A program made the position numbers and the translations under genes. A stretch of DNA of 64,000 nt from Polytrichum commune (taxonomy: Eukaryota; Streptophyta; Polytrichopsida; Polytrichales; Polytrichaceae), in contig OX485804.1 of assembly GCA_950295325.1 (NCBI GenBank), forward strand, positions 29,948,001 to 30,012,000. The letters are read 5' to 3'. Positions 12,271 through 23,506 of this stretch are shown piece by piece (the stretch's first letter is position 1; the number at the start of each line of letters is the position of its first letter). The notes below the pieces were generated by a model. It had not been told where the DNA came from. It ran no database searches and saw only the letters and a program-made list of their open reading frames with translations.

Positions 12271-13048
12271 ATGCATTTCCCTCACACAAACTTCACCTTG
12301 TGTGATGATGGAGGCACTATTGCCAAATATATGAACTTAAAGTTATATATATATATATATGCACAGATTGCACTTTCAAGCAACACTACTTTACAACACA
12401 TAACACTCGAGATTTGCAACACGTACTCAATGGCACATGGCACACTAACTTGCTCTCACATGAAACCATAATCAACTTGAATGTACATTTATTCAAATCA
12501 ATTTTGGGTTTGCGACGGCTCATGAGTTTGATGTGACAAGGATGTGAATGAAAAGAACATGAGTAGAAGTTTAACAATTTGTGTCGGCCCCGGGCTTTGT
12601 GGTGTCTATGTAAACTCATCCATTGTAATGAAGGGGCTCTAGTAAAAAAAAACCAACCCCTTCTAGGTCGAGGGCCGATTTGTTTTTGATGGGACTCTTA
12701 GTGCGTCCCTTCGAGGTTTCCAATGCAATTTTGGATGTCAATTAAGCTCGAACTAGAACATTGGAAGCTTAAAATACAGATCATTGTGATTTCGGCTTCC
12801 AACTACACATGAAGTTGACAAGTTGGCGCCATGGAAGTTTAGCCGATTATAAAGTGCAAGTATGCATGGGTTTTCACCAAAGGAGCTGCCACATGGGATT
12901 CCTCACAGGTCCCACCAAATGTGCACACGCCACGTGGCGACACTCCTCAAGTAAATGCTTTCTTTTTATGTTGGACCGGTGCCCACACTAGGATGTAAGG
13001 TTAGCATGATTGATTGGAATGAATTAACAACAAACTTGTAAAGAACGA
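12271..13048. other. Intergenic, no gene recognised
   Basis: A TA run lies at about 12343-12360. No coding frame with a recognisable motif was found. Confidence 0.55.
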
Positions 13049-13404
13049 CATTAAATACATTATTTAGTGTCACCAATCCTAGTAATTGTCTTTCTCAATA
13101 CTAATCGTAAATCGCGGTGTAGAGTCACCAACATTTATTTGTCACTCCTTGTAAATTTTTTTGGATGATCGTAGATTGACAACATTGCAATTACAGTCAC
13201 TTACCGAGTGATTTTTCATCCAACTTTCAATCATCCATGGCAGTATTTCATCACAAGTTGTTGACAAGAGGGAGGTAAACGTCTTGGCCGATGGATGAAC
13301 TCATCCATCATCCATGACAACATATTGTTCACTTATTGTTCATAAGAAGTGTCATCCAAAACGTTACCATACGTGACATAAACACCATATGACATTTAGT
13401 GAAG
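13049..13404. mobile_element. MITE family A, copy 3
   Basis: Begins attaaatacattatttagtg and ends atgacatttagtgaag. The body is closely similar to 11163-11518, in the same orientation (shared words include aagaagtgtcatcc and gatgaactcatccatcat). It is non-coding. Confidence 0.8.
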
Positions 13405-15700
13405 TTTTCAATGCCACCCCATGATAGATGTCCCGGACCAAAAATCCCTATACGGAGATTTAAGTTTAGAAAGAATCTCAACCGCCATTAAACCAAGATT
13501 TATAAACTGAGATTAATTAAGTTGGGATGAATCAACCACCATAGCTTACCTTTAGATCTCCCTATATATAACAAAGGGGCATATTATATACTTACAGAGG
13601 TATGGAAGTAAGGTACACACGTGGCAGCAGCTGATTGGCTGATCCTCACCAGCATGGGACCTAGTACTAAGTATTAGCACCTATGATTTACATCCATGAA
13701 GATATTGGATACCTATTTTGTTTTGCAAAGCATCATCATCATCATCATAATGTGTGTCTCCTAATGTCACATAACTTTTTAACCGTTTCATGATGAGCCG
13801 AGGTGCATGTACTTTAGAGCACCCTATGAAAGCTAATGAAATGACATAACAACATAAGGTAGATGGGTCTTAAGTGGCTCATTTTTCTCGATCGGAAACC
13901 CTATATTTGATTGGTATGTGGTTTGGTGAGGATTATCAAAGAGCAAACATAGTAAAGGCACATGTTTGAAACAAATTGGACTGTGTCTTCAACTGTTAAT
14001 AACTACTCTGCAGTGGACATTGGAGACAATTGCGAGGACCTATGTATGCAGTTAACCCCTAAATTATTGAGAGACCCAACATGACCAATTTTTTGATGGT
14101 TTTTGTTCTAAAGAAGACCCTGGACTCTTTCTTTTTCTTTTTCATTTTTTTCATTTGTAATATTGTTAAGATGGAGGTGAAATTGTTGTCGAAATGAATG
14201 AATTTCATTGGATTTGGACTAAACCTCATGATACACTAGGGAATATACCAAGCGGGAAAAAAAACACTCGTATGTACTTTGAAAGCTATGAAAAATTGCA
14301 AGGATTGATTTTATTACATGTTTTAGCTATCTATTGTTGCGATTGGTAATTGAAGTTTTTGAAGTTACTTTAAAAATATAATGTAAGATTGGATGTAAAA
14401 CGGAGTGCTACACATTGCAAGGGCTCTCAAATATCACATTTGGTGCAAACATAAACATTTCAAGCCTCAAAGGTTCAAAAATTAGTTGGGAATCTTATGC
14501 ACGAGGTTTCACCCTGTCATCCATTTGATGATGCTGATAGGGTTGAAGTTTGTTTTCAATCATCTATCCCGCCCATTATGCCTTCACATATGTACTAGTT
14601 CCTCATTCACATTGCCATGTGGATGGTTTATACATTTATGGATAACTCATACAGAGGCTGATATCATATCAGTATGGTTGGATGCTAAAAACACCTACAA
14701 ATTTAGTCCTAAATTGATCTCTCTTAGAAACAATGATTTGAGGCCAATTTTGAGGAGAAAGGTGCTTAGGGGTTAAGAAATCAACAAACATGCACTTCCG
14801 ATAACCACAACTAAATAAGGAGAGGTTCAATTTCCAATCTCGTTTTTTTTTTTTTTTTTGCATATGTTTCACCGTAGAATTGCTAATGCAACACGTGCTT
14901 TGTCGTGTTAATCTAATTGGTGGAAGTTTGAGAACATGAAAAACGAATCAAATAACACCCACATACCTTATGAAGCCAACTTATATGTAAGTTACGAAGG
15001 TAGAGGTGCCTAATTTGGTTACTAATGCTAATTTGACACATATGTCCAAGTTATATGTGGGTAGGTGTGGCTCTGAGAATAGATACTGAATAAGACATGT
15101 GTGTTATAAGAGATTGGACTACATGCTCAAAACATGATGAATCGTTCTAAGCTTGATGGTCAATGGAACTGGGGGCGGGGACCTACATGACCATTTGAAG
15201 GAGCACGAAAATCTTCGCTTTGGTAATGAACAAGATATTCATGTGAGCTCCAAACGTACGAGGAAAGTGACGAAGACCTCGTTTTGGGATTTGCTAAGCT
15301 TCTTGTACTAATCGCGTGTTTCATGTCCTAGGAGAAGTGGGCTAAATGGAAAAATTAACCATTTAAGACCCATCTACCTAGTTAAATAGAGAGAGGTGTT
15401 GGAGGCAATGAATTATCCTTGTGGACGATTTACTATTATTCATCCATTCATCCATCCATCCCGAGCTCTGAGCTAGCGGAGGCAGGTAATCGAACAGCCT
15501 GATGAGTGCGGCACTTCAGCTTATCTACCTTAAGAATGTCTTCAAGAAGTGATCAGCTGAATGGATTCTTCGGATTTGACTGTTTTCCGGGCGCATTTGA
15601 TGGATGATGCATACTACTCTCGACATCTCTCTCCAGAATTAGGATTTAATTTGAGTTGGAGATCCTCTCTTCCCTCATTCCACAGACGCGAGTAAGTAGT
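13405..15700. other. Intergenic, no gene recognised
   Basis: AT-rich sequence with a CAT run near 13730-13748 and a T run near 14845-14859. No family motif was seen in any frame. The last few hundred bases before 15.7 kb are less AT-rich and may include promoter or leader sequence of the downstream B3 gene. Confidence 0.5.
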
Positions 15701-16184
15701 AGTGACCGCTAATTCCTCAAGTGCCCTACCCCCTGTTCTGTGTCTACAGGAGGGATTAGGAGAGATCGATCAATGCTCTTCGTTCGGGAGCTCCTCATGT
15801 CAACCTAAAATTCTAGGAAATGAAGTCAGAGGATGTGCACACTTGGTGGTTTGGGTGAGGTTAATTAACGCACGGGTTTATAGGTATGTGTGCATTTGCC
15901 ATTTGCATCGACATGAATGCTCACATCATTCCATCATTTTCACTCTTGGCCGTTCGTATTATTATAATGGACGCTTCAGATTCTTACCGGAGGCGGTGCC
16001 TGGCCTGGGCGACAAGTCGGGGACACTTGTAATGGATAGATATGTGGACAATTGTGATGGATATGAGGCTGCGATGGGGAATTGCTTGGTGATGCTTTTC
16101 ACATACTCACGCTCGCTTGTTGCTGAACAGTACAGCAATTCGTATGATCGCAGAAAGCAGTGTATGCACTTTGAGGCGGTAGGT

Positions 16185-19100
16185 ATGAAAGAAAAGGCAT
16201 GTGCGGTGTGCTTCCTCAACTGCCTCCGGCTGCATGGACAGGAAGATGATGAAGGCGGTCAGCAGGTCCAGACCGACGCAGCAGCAGCAGCAGCGGCAGC
16301 GGCAGTTGCTTGTGTGAGATCATCTTCTTCAACTCGAGCTACGGAGATTATTAACAAGGAGAAGAATGCTGCAAGCTCCAGCCATTCTCCGTCCTTCTTG
16401 AAGAAAATCTCTAAAGACGACATGAACTCCACACTGGTAACCTTAATCTCACCTCTCTCACAAGTTTTGGTAGGCGGGAGTATGTGAATTATGTGTTTGA
16501 TTCCTTAGTGCTCATTCTCGCTTGAGTGTGTCTTTACACCGGTTTCTAATTGCACAGAGCCTTGATCCCATCCTACTTAAAGAGAATCTGAAAAGACGAT
16601 ATGCACTCCACGTTGGTGATATCCTCATCACCTGATGTCACACAAGTTTTGGCAGTGACATTGTGGCGGGACTTGCTTGAGTGCGTTTCTAAATCGGTTT
16701 CTAATTGCACTGATCCTTTATCCATCTTTTTAAAGAAAAGCTGAAAAGACAATATGCACTCCACGTCACCTCCCTCGCAAGTTTCGGTAGTGACATTTTG
16801 GCAGGAGTGAGTGAATCTGTGTGGTCTCTTCGTGATCGATCATCCTTGCTTGAGTATGTTGTTACACCAATCTCTAATTGTACTGAGCCATTCTGCATCC
16901 TTCTTATAGAGAACCTGAAAAGACGATATGCACTCCACGTTGGTGGTAAACTCGTTACCTGATCTCTCACAAGTTTTGGTAAGTGAAATTATGGCGGGAG
17001 TATGTGAATGATGTGTTTGGTCATCCTTCGTGATCATCCTTGCTTGAGTGTGTCTTTACAGCTATTTCTAATTGTACTGAGCCTTTATCCATCCTTCGTG
17101 AAGAAAATCTAGTAGTTGACATGTGCTTCACACTGGTAACAATGTGGCACCTATCTCGCAAGTTTTAGCATTGAAATAATTGTGGGTGAAGTATGTGAGT
17201 ATCTTTGGTGATCTCTTAGACATTATCCTTGCATGAGTGTGTCCACTCTACATGATTATCCTTTCCTAATTGTACTCCTATGTGGATGATCAGCAAATGC
17301 CGTACTCCTTCGTGAACAACCATTTCACACGGCTGGGGACGACGGTCATTCTGGAGGGACCGAGTAAACAGAGCTGGAGAGTAGACGTGGGAGGTCCGTT
17401 CAGACAGTTCAGCTTCCGATTCGGCTGGAAAAAGTTTGTTAAGGATCATCGGTTGCAGATCGGAGACCACCTCTGTTTCACTCTCACGGCAGATGGACAT
17501 TTTCAAGTCGAGGTATGGTAATGCTTTTCCTGCTCCTCCTACCAAAAATACGCCTAATTGATCCCTAATCATATATTCATATTGGTGTTCATATCTTTCC
17601 AGTGCTGACTTATTATCAGCTAGATGTTATTAGCTCCTCCTACCAAGAAGAAGCTTAATAGTTCCATCTTTCTGCACCATTCGACTGTGGTCGAGAAATT
17701 CCTTATAGTGTGCAATTTGCGTATAGGTTTATGATGAGGGAGGGTGCCAGAAAGCGAGTGCTCTCGATGCCACCAATTCGCCTGTGGAAATTAAAGCCCT
17801 AAATGCAAAGGGTCCAGGAACTAGCAGCTGCCGGCCCTTAGGAAGCAGAAAGCCGATGATCAACGACAACATGGAAGACCCCGAGGATGCCAAAACAGGA
17901 GCTGAAAAACCTGGAATTGCGGTTCCAGTCGACCAAGACCTGCAAATTTTGGTGAATCTAGAGTCTCAAAGGATTGAGGGAGGAGAAGTCCAGCTGCTCC
18001 CCCAACACAAGTTGGTTGGTGGGCATGTTGTCTCCCAAAGGCGTCCCGTCACAGATGTAGAAAAGTTGCAAACAATTAAGGCGGCACAAGCGCTCTCGCT
18101 TGAGAATCCGCACACGGTGATGGTGATGACCCGAGCTTATGTGTACAGGGGATTCTGGATGGTAAGCATGTTGAAGTCTCCACTTATGCGAATGTATACA
18201 TTGATGTATTTCCTTTGTTGCTCTTCATATACATCACGAACCTTCAAAATCTGTATATAACATCAACACTGATTTCACATGGATTCAGACGTAGGGTTGC
18301 AATTTTGATCTTTTGTTTGTATAGTTTATAATTTGCAAGACCTAATAGGTTGAATCATGAGTTGGTTCAATATTGATGAATGAACCATCAGCTAGATGTT
18401 AATGAGTTAGCACTGAGAAGACATTAAAAGCTGAAGGGTAGGTGTCAACACTAACTTGACATAAAACGTTGGTCACTTGCATTTTGAGAGGTAGCTCAGA
18501 TTATGATGAAATTTGCAGAATCCTGTCTGCAGATGCATGCCTCTGAATTCTTCAGAATATTGATATGGTGCCTCAAGTTATGAACCTAAAATCTCCTGTG
18601 CATTCTCGTGAGTGCGATCTTGTCAATGTCGTCAACTACTTTCATTGTGTGCATTCCAGACTTTACGTCCTCTCTCTTTTTGAAATTTGTGTTTTTTAGT
18701 AATGCTATGTCTCTCTCTCTCTGTCTGCAAGGAAGACTACTTTGCTATATTCTGGTTCTTATTCGACTGAATGCATCCATCTTGTCGCACCGATTTCCAG
18801 GAATTAGGGTCCGGCCACACCAAGTGGTAAGTCAATGGAAGCACGATGATAAAACATAACAAACAGACAATGCGTCCACACCTAAATTTGTTGGAGGTGC
18901 CATCAGAGCATAGATAGCACGGCTGTGATGTGTCAATTGGTGTTTAAGCAAAGTGTTATGACTTAGTGCAAATATAGCATTGACTCTAACTAGTAATTGT
19001 TATGTCTCAAGGCTTAGCTTAAAATAAGGTGGTATCTTATATGCCTTAAGAAACGATGAATCAAGTCACTGTTAAGTTTACCACTTACTAACAGTATGGA

Positions 19101-20719
19101 TGGCCAACATGTATTGCAACTTCTCATCAACTGCTGTTGTGCAGGCGATTACAAAAGCATTTGCAAAAGAGTGGATGCCAAAGGAGACGAGGGAGGTAAC
19201 CTTAATCGACAGGGCCGGAAACAAGTGGCCCACCAAATGGCTGTACAAGGACGGCGGTGTGACGTCGGGGTTAAGCGCGGGTTGGCGAGGTTTTGCTCTC
19301 GACCACCGCCTCGAAGAAGGTGACGTGTGTGTGTTTGAGCTTGTGGACCGGGAAAACTTTGGCCTTCTTGTCCACATATTCCGAGTTCTCGGGCGGCCGG
19401 AAGAAGATCTCGGAGTCTACCGCCCGACTCCCCACAAGTCCGTCAAAGGAGGAAGTGACCAACAACGAAGGAAACGCAAAACTCCCGACCCCCTCGGGAT
19501 CCACCAAGACCCCCTTGGCATCCAGGAGCCCGGGAACGGTCTTCAGGATTCTTCGCGTAAGACCCTTCCTCCACGTACCTTGGATGAGGATGTTGGCCAT
19601 GGCTTTACAAGAGGCGATTTCAAAGTGGACGGTTCTCTGGAGTGCCACAAAGTGGCTAACTTGTCACCCAATTTTAATTTGACACCCAGTCCCTCCTGTG
19701 TTAATGCAGTGACGAATGACATACAACCAGGTAGCGGAATACCACTCGCTGTTCCTCATAATCCAATTTCTGAGGAGATTGCGAGCCCGCTGACTGACTT
19801 TGGGAACTTCCCCTATCGGTCGAAGCTATTGACGAAACGGAAGATGGAGCAGGATAACCGTGACAGCCTGATCAAAATGGCCCGGGAATTGGTGATTCAG
19901 AACACTAGTCTAAGTCTTAAACCTGCAACTCCACCTCCTGCCCAGGCCATGGGCATCAAGGAGTTCCAGCAAAATGATGGCCCGCACTTCATGAACTTGG
20001 ACTTGATGTCTCCCCAAGTGTGCAAAGTCGAACCACCATCCTCCAGTTGTCTAAACTTCAGAGAGACAGCAGATTCACCTGTAAGTCTACAATATATTTC
20101 AGACTTCTCATTTTGGGGTTGTTTGCATTAAAATAAAATAAAATTGAAGTCTTACAGTCCCCTTATAGAGCTATATAACAGTGCTCCAGATCCTTAAGAT
20201 TTTGGAGAACGTGTTGGGTACCTTCATGAGAAATCCAATCCAATTATATCTTATTTGTCAGAATAGAGAATTAGAACATGCAGGGCAATGAAACATAGTT
20301 GGGCTAATGGGCTGGTCTCGACCAGTGCCCGGGAAGTTTTTGGGCATAGTCGGTCAAGATCCTAGTGATTCTAAATCCAACCGGTTACATGTTGACATCT
20401 TCCAGTTTTGCTTTATTCATTTGAGGTATATTCTATAGATTCCTCTAAAATGATCGGTAATTGTCCTGAAGTCTCGAACTTCAACTGGTTATTTCTCAAA
20501 TTCAACCGGTTCATCTGTAACTAGCTGTCAGTTCTCCCTGGACAGTGGTCTCGACCTCATGATGGTAATCAAGAGAGAAGTGGATGATTGAGTTTCTTGT
20601 GGAGGTTACGTTCAGTTTGGATCACTGCTTAACCACATGAATGTATGAATATGCAGGAACCAAATCTTGTGAAAGGGGTCATGCCAACTACACCAGCCCT
20701 GTTGGAGCTCAATTCATGA
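16185..20719 (+). CDS. B3-domain transcription factor, REM-like, two B3 domains
   Basis: A plant-specific nuclear DNA-binding protein; REM-type B3 proteins act in reproductive and meristem development, but the target is unknown. Proposed exons: 16185-16436, 17294-17512, 17727-18161, 19145-20080 and 20657-20719, all phase 0 with GT-AG ends (634 aa). It starts MKEKACAVC with a C-x2-C...C...H motif (CAVCFLNCLRLHG), then a poly-Ala run. B3-1 covers about residues 68-157 (PSFLKKISKDDM across the intron to QMPYSFVNNHF, then FGWKKFVKDHRLQIGDHLCF). B3-2 covers about 281-383 (VYRGFWM across the intron to AITKAFAKEW, then AGWRGFALDHRLEEGDVCVF). The reading frame is open upstream to 15702, so the start could be 16163 or earlier, or follow another intron. 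Strong call for the B3 domains; termini are less certain. Confidence 0.88.
16437..17293 (+). repeat. Array of diverged copies of exon 1 end plus intron start
   Basis: The first intron of the B3 gene is built from about four further copies of a unit that begins in the coding end of exon 1. Units start near 16381 (the real exon end), 16559, 16714, 16887 and 17081. Each contains an exon-like part of the type cctttatccatccttcttaa followed by aga...atgcactccac and a potential gt donor, then cacaagttttgg, gcttgagtgtgtct and ttctaattg. Later copies have substitutions, and the fifth has an in-frame stop (ATC TAG). They could serve as cryptic or alternative exons. Confidence 0.8.
20361..20547. repeat. 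Dispersed repeat R1, copy 2
   Basis: Matches 1-200 in the same orientation, opening with cctagtgattctaaatccaa. It lies in the last intron of the B3 gene (20081-20656). The element class is unknown. Confidence 0.75.
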
Positions 20720-22011
20720 TCCTGTGTCATAGCATGATCTGGGAACATCAGTTTTGGAAGCTTCGGAGACTCATCATGAAATCCCAGCTGATGGATTTGG
20801 CAACCATCAACTAATTTGCAGAGGCATTGAATCCGTAATTGATTTGGTCGCATGCAATGTTGAGATTATGCCAAACCCAAGCTCAGGGTCGAGCTTCTCG
20901 ATTCTGAGCCAGTTGAGATCACTGCACCATAAACATATAGCGGGCAAGTTTTGAATTTAAATGGTTTTGAGGTATTCTCCTCTCCAACAATTCCGTTGGC
21001 CCGGAACTCACAAGGTTATCTAGAAACACCAACTGTATGGATGTGATCTTTAACTTAATGAAAAAAAACATTCTCAATTTTGAGGCTTGCAATCTTTGTT
21101 CTACAGTAAATGTTAATACACTACAACCGTGGTGAGCCTATACAAGTCAAGGTCTGAATCCAAAGTATGAGAAAGTGAAGTTGCACAATTTTCCCAGAAA
21201 GTTCTTGTCAGTCCCAACTCAATACTTATGTGACATGTACACATAAACCTTCTACATCATTTACACTATTAAGTGCCACCCAATAGTATCACTCACCCTA
21301 TATTGAAGCTAACGTTTAACTTACATTATTTCCCAGATGTTTCCAATTACAATCACAGCAACGAATAATGACTAACAGTAGATTCAAACCTTATCTGTGG
21401 AGGCATTAATTAAAACGTATATCCTAGTCGTGATTATAATTTTGAAATAATTATTCTTCTGGTAGATAAAAATGTTTTAGCAGTATGGGAACAACGCTTC
21501 AGCTTGTTGCCTATATTGTAATTGAGAAAGTGTACATTGTAATTCAAGCAGACTGTACATCAGGAACTCCAAATGATGAAGTTCTGATCCTGAATATGGG
21601 TCAGACAATTTGGTCCTGTATATGAGGGTGTAGTGTTTTCAGGGATGTTGCAAAAATCATGATTTTGTAGTCCATGCTAAACCAGTCTGGCATATATTGA
21701 GTGCAGCATATTGATCAATATGGATTGCAACTCACACACTACAAGCATATGAGACAGAAGGCCAAACGGCCAGCACACTACAAGCATATGAGTCATGGGT
21801 AATTGACTTGTGTCATGGGTAGTGGACGATTTGCAATCTAGTACAGTAGTTAATTTGCATATTTTTTTTGTGACGCATGATGATTGTCAAGGACTCGTAT
21901 GTTGGTAGCGATAGCACCGCCTAAAACTTAGTGTGCACAATTCTTTTCTATGGTTCCACTTTCTATGAGGTTTTTCTATGTTCAATATATTATTTCTTAA
22001 TTATGCATTGC
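20720..22011. other. 3' flank of the B3 gene, no further gene
   Basis: A + frame from about 20730 to 20954 is open for some 70 codons with ordinary-looking composition (MPNPSSGSSF), just past the proposed B3 stop and in another frame. It may be 3' UTR or an alternative last exon. Beyond about 21000 the sequence is AT-rich, with a small direct repeat of cacactacaagcatatgag near 21735 and 21774. Confidence 0.45.
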
Positions 22012-22462
22012 TTGGACAACTGCCAAGATAACTATAGACAACTAGATTTTTTTCAAACCGATTCGAAGAACAACTATAGTTAACTAGAGAAATTCCAGTA
22101 TTATTATATATTGGAAGAATTTCGCCTCTTGATTTGCTACAGTTGAGGGTCTTTAATATGCTTGGGCCACTGAGGACCATCAAGAAACGCCTTTATGCGA
22201 TCACTCATAGTGTTGGGCTCCACAACAACCTCCATGTACACCACCAACACAAATAACACACTAGTGACACTACAACATTACAACATAATTCTGTGAACAG
22301 GTTGCGCTCAATTTTAGTTAACTAGATTTAACTATAGTTAACTATATTTTTTGACAAACTGAACTAAAAAAACTATAATTAACTACATTTTTTGGCAAGT
22401 CAAATCACAAACAACTATAGTTATAAAAGGCAACAAGTTAACTAGTTGGTTAGTTGTCCAAG
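22012..22462. mobile_element. Putative MITE with ctTGGACAACT ends
   Basis: Begins cttggacaact and ends agttgtccaag, an 11-base inverted pair. The interior contains several copies of aactatagttaacta-like words. A target-site duplication was not identified and no ORF is present. The short inverted ends and small size suggest a non-autonomous element, but this is tentative. Confidence 0.4.
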
Positions 22463-23506
22463 GTCTGCAATCTTCCCCACTTTAGACGACCTTTGGTTAT
22501 TCGCACAAAGCCCATCTTCTAAACATCAAAGAACGACTTATCTCTCTACATGAAAGTTTTTGAGCATCACCCCCTTTTTCCAAAATATTTTGATTGGCTA
22601 TGTCAGGCTCACATCTTGTATTGACCTTAAATGGTCATATTTTATTAACCAGCTGGTTCCCAATAAAGTGCACCATGTAGAAATTTTAAAGTGAGCAAAT
22701 CCTTAATGTTATTGCACTCTGGTATTTGAACATCAAGATGTATCTCGATGTACAGTGGGATGTCATAATCTCAATGCTGGCACAAAATCTCATAAATGTA
22801 TTTAATAAGTTATACTTTATAGTAGCGAGCATGGTTGTATGTGTTTCTAGGGTGAGACCAACTTGTTCAACTAAACTTCAAAAATGAGATTGAACTCTAC
22901 AACCATGCTCAATTCTGTTAATACATGATTCATAGCAAATCAAAAGGGTGTTGTCTTTCATGAAACTTGTACAAGGAATCCATGACAATTTCCGCATGTT
23001 CACACTGGAATTGCTGATGGCCGGAATTTGAATGATTCGACAACAATTGGTGACTTCTTGCAAGTATGCCAACAACTCCGGTATCAGAATAAAGATCACC
23101 ATGAATCTCAAATAATGATTGGTGCACCTCATAATCAACTTTTATAGTACATGGATGAAAAGGTACCATATCCTCTAGAACCCTATAATTGCAATGTCCA
23201 TGAATCTCTAGATGAGGTGCTAATATTCATACTACATGACATGTTTGTGTGCCTAATGTATGTGTCTAGATTCTAACCGCAGGAATGAGTACATTGAGCT
23301 TACTCAGGTACATTGTAGACTCCACAGGAGTAACATTTGCAACCTCAAAGGGTCCACATACTGACCGCTTGGCTCCAACGTGAACTATAGTCTCAAATTC
23401 ATTATACACAGATGATTCCATCCTTCCGTCACTTTGTGGTGCAAAACTGTGGATTTCCACAAGATGTTCATGTGCATAATAGACAGAGGCAGCCTTTGTG
23501 TTGTAA
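22463..23506. other. 3' side of the VPS38 gene; no separate gene recognised
   Basis: This is downstream of the VPS38 stop codon on the minus strand and may include its 3' UTR. Minus-strand open frames near 22878-23169 overlap each other in different frames and carry no domain that I recognise. Confidence 0.45.

Noticed and set aside
12069-12471. Overlapping ORFs on both strands.
   Set aside because: They lie in the right arm of the large inverted repeat, and the left arm gives a mirrored ORF; structure, not coding, explains them.
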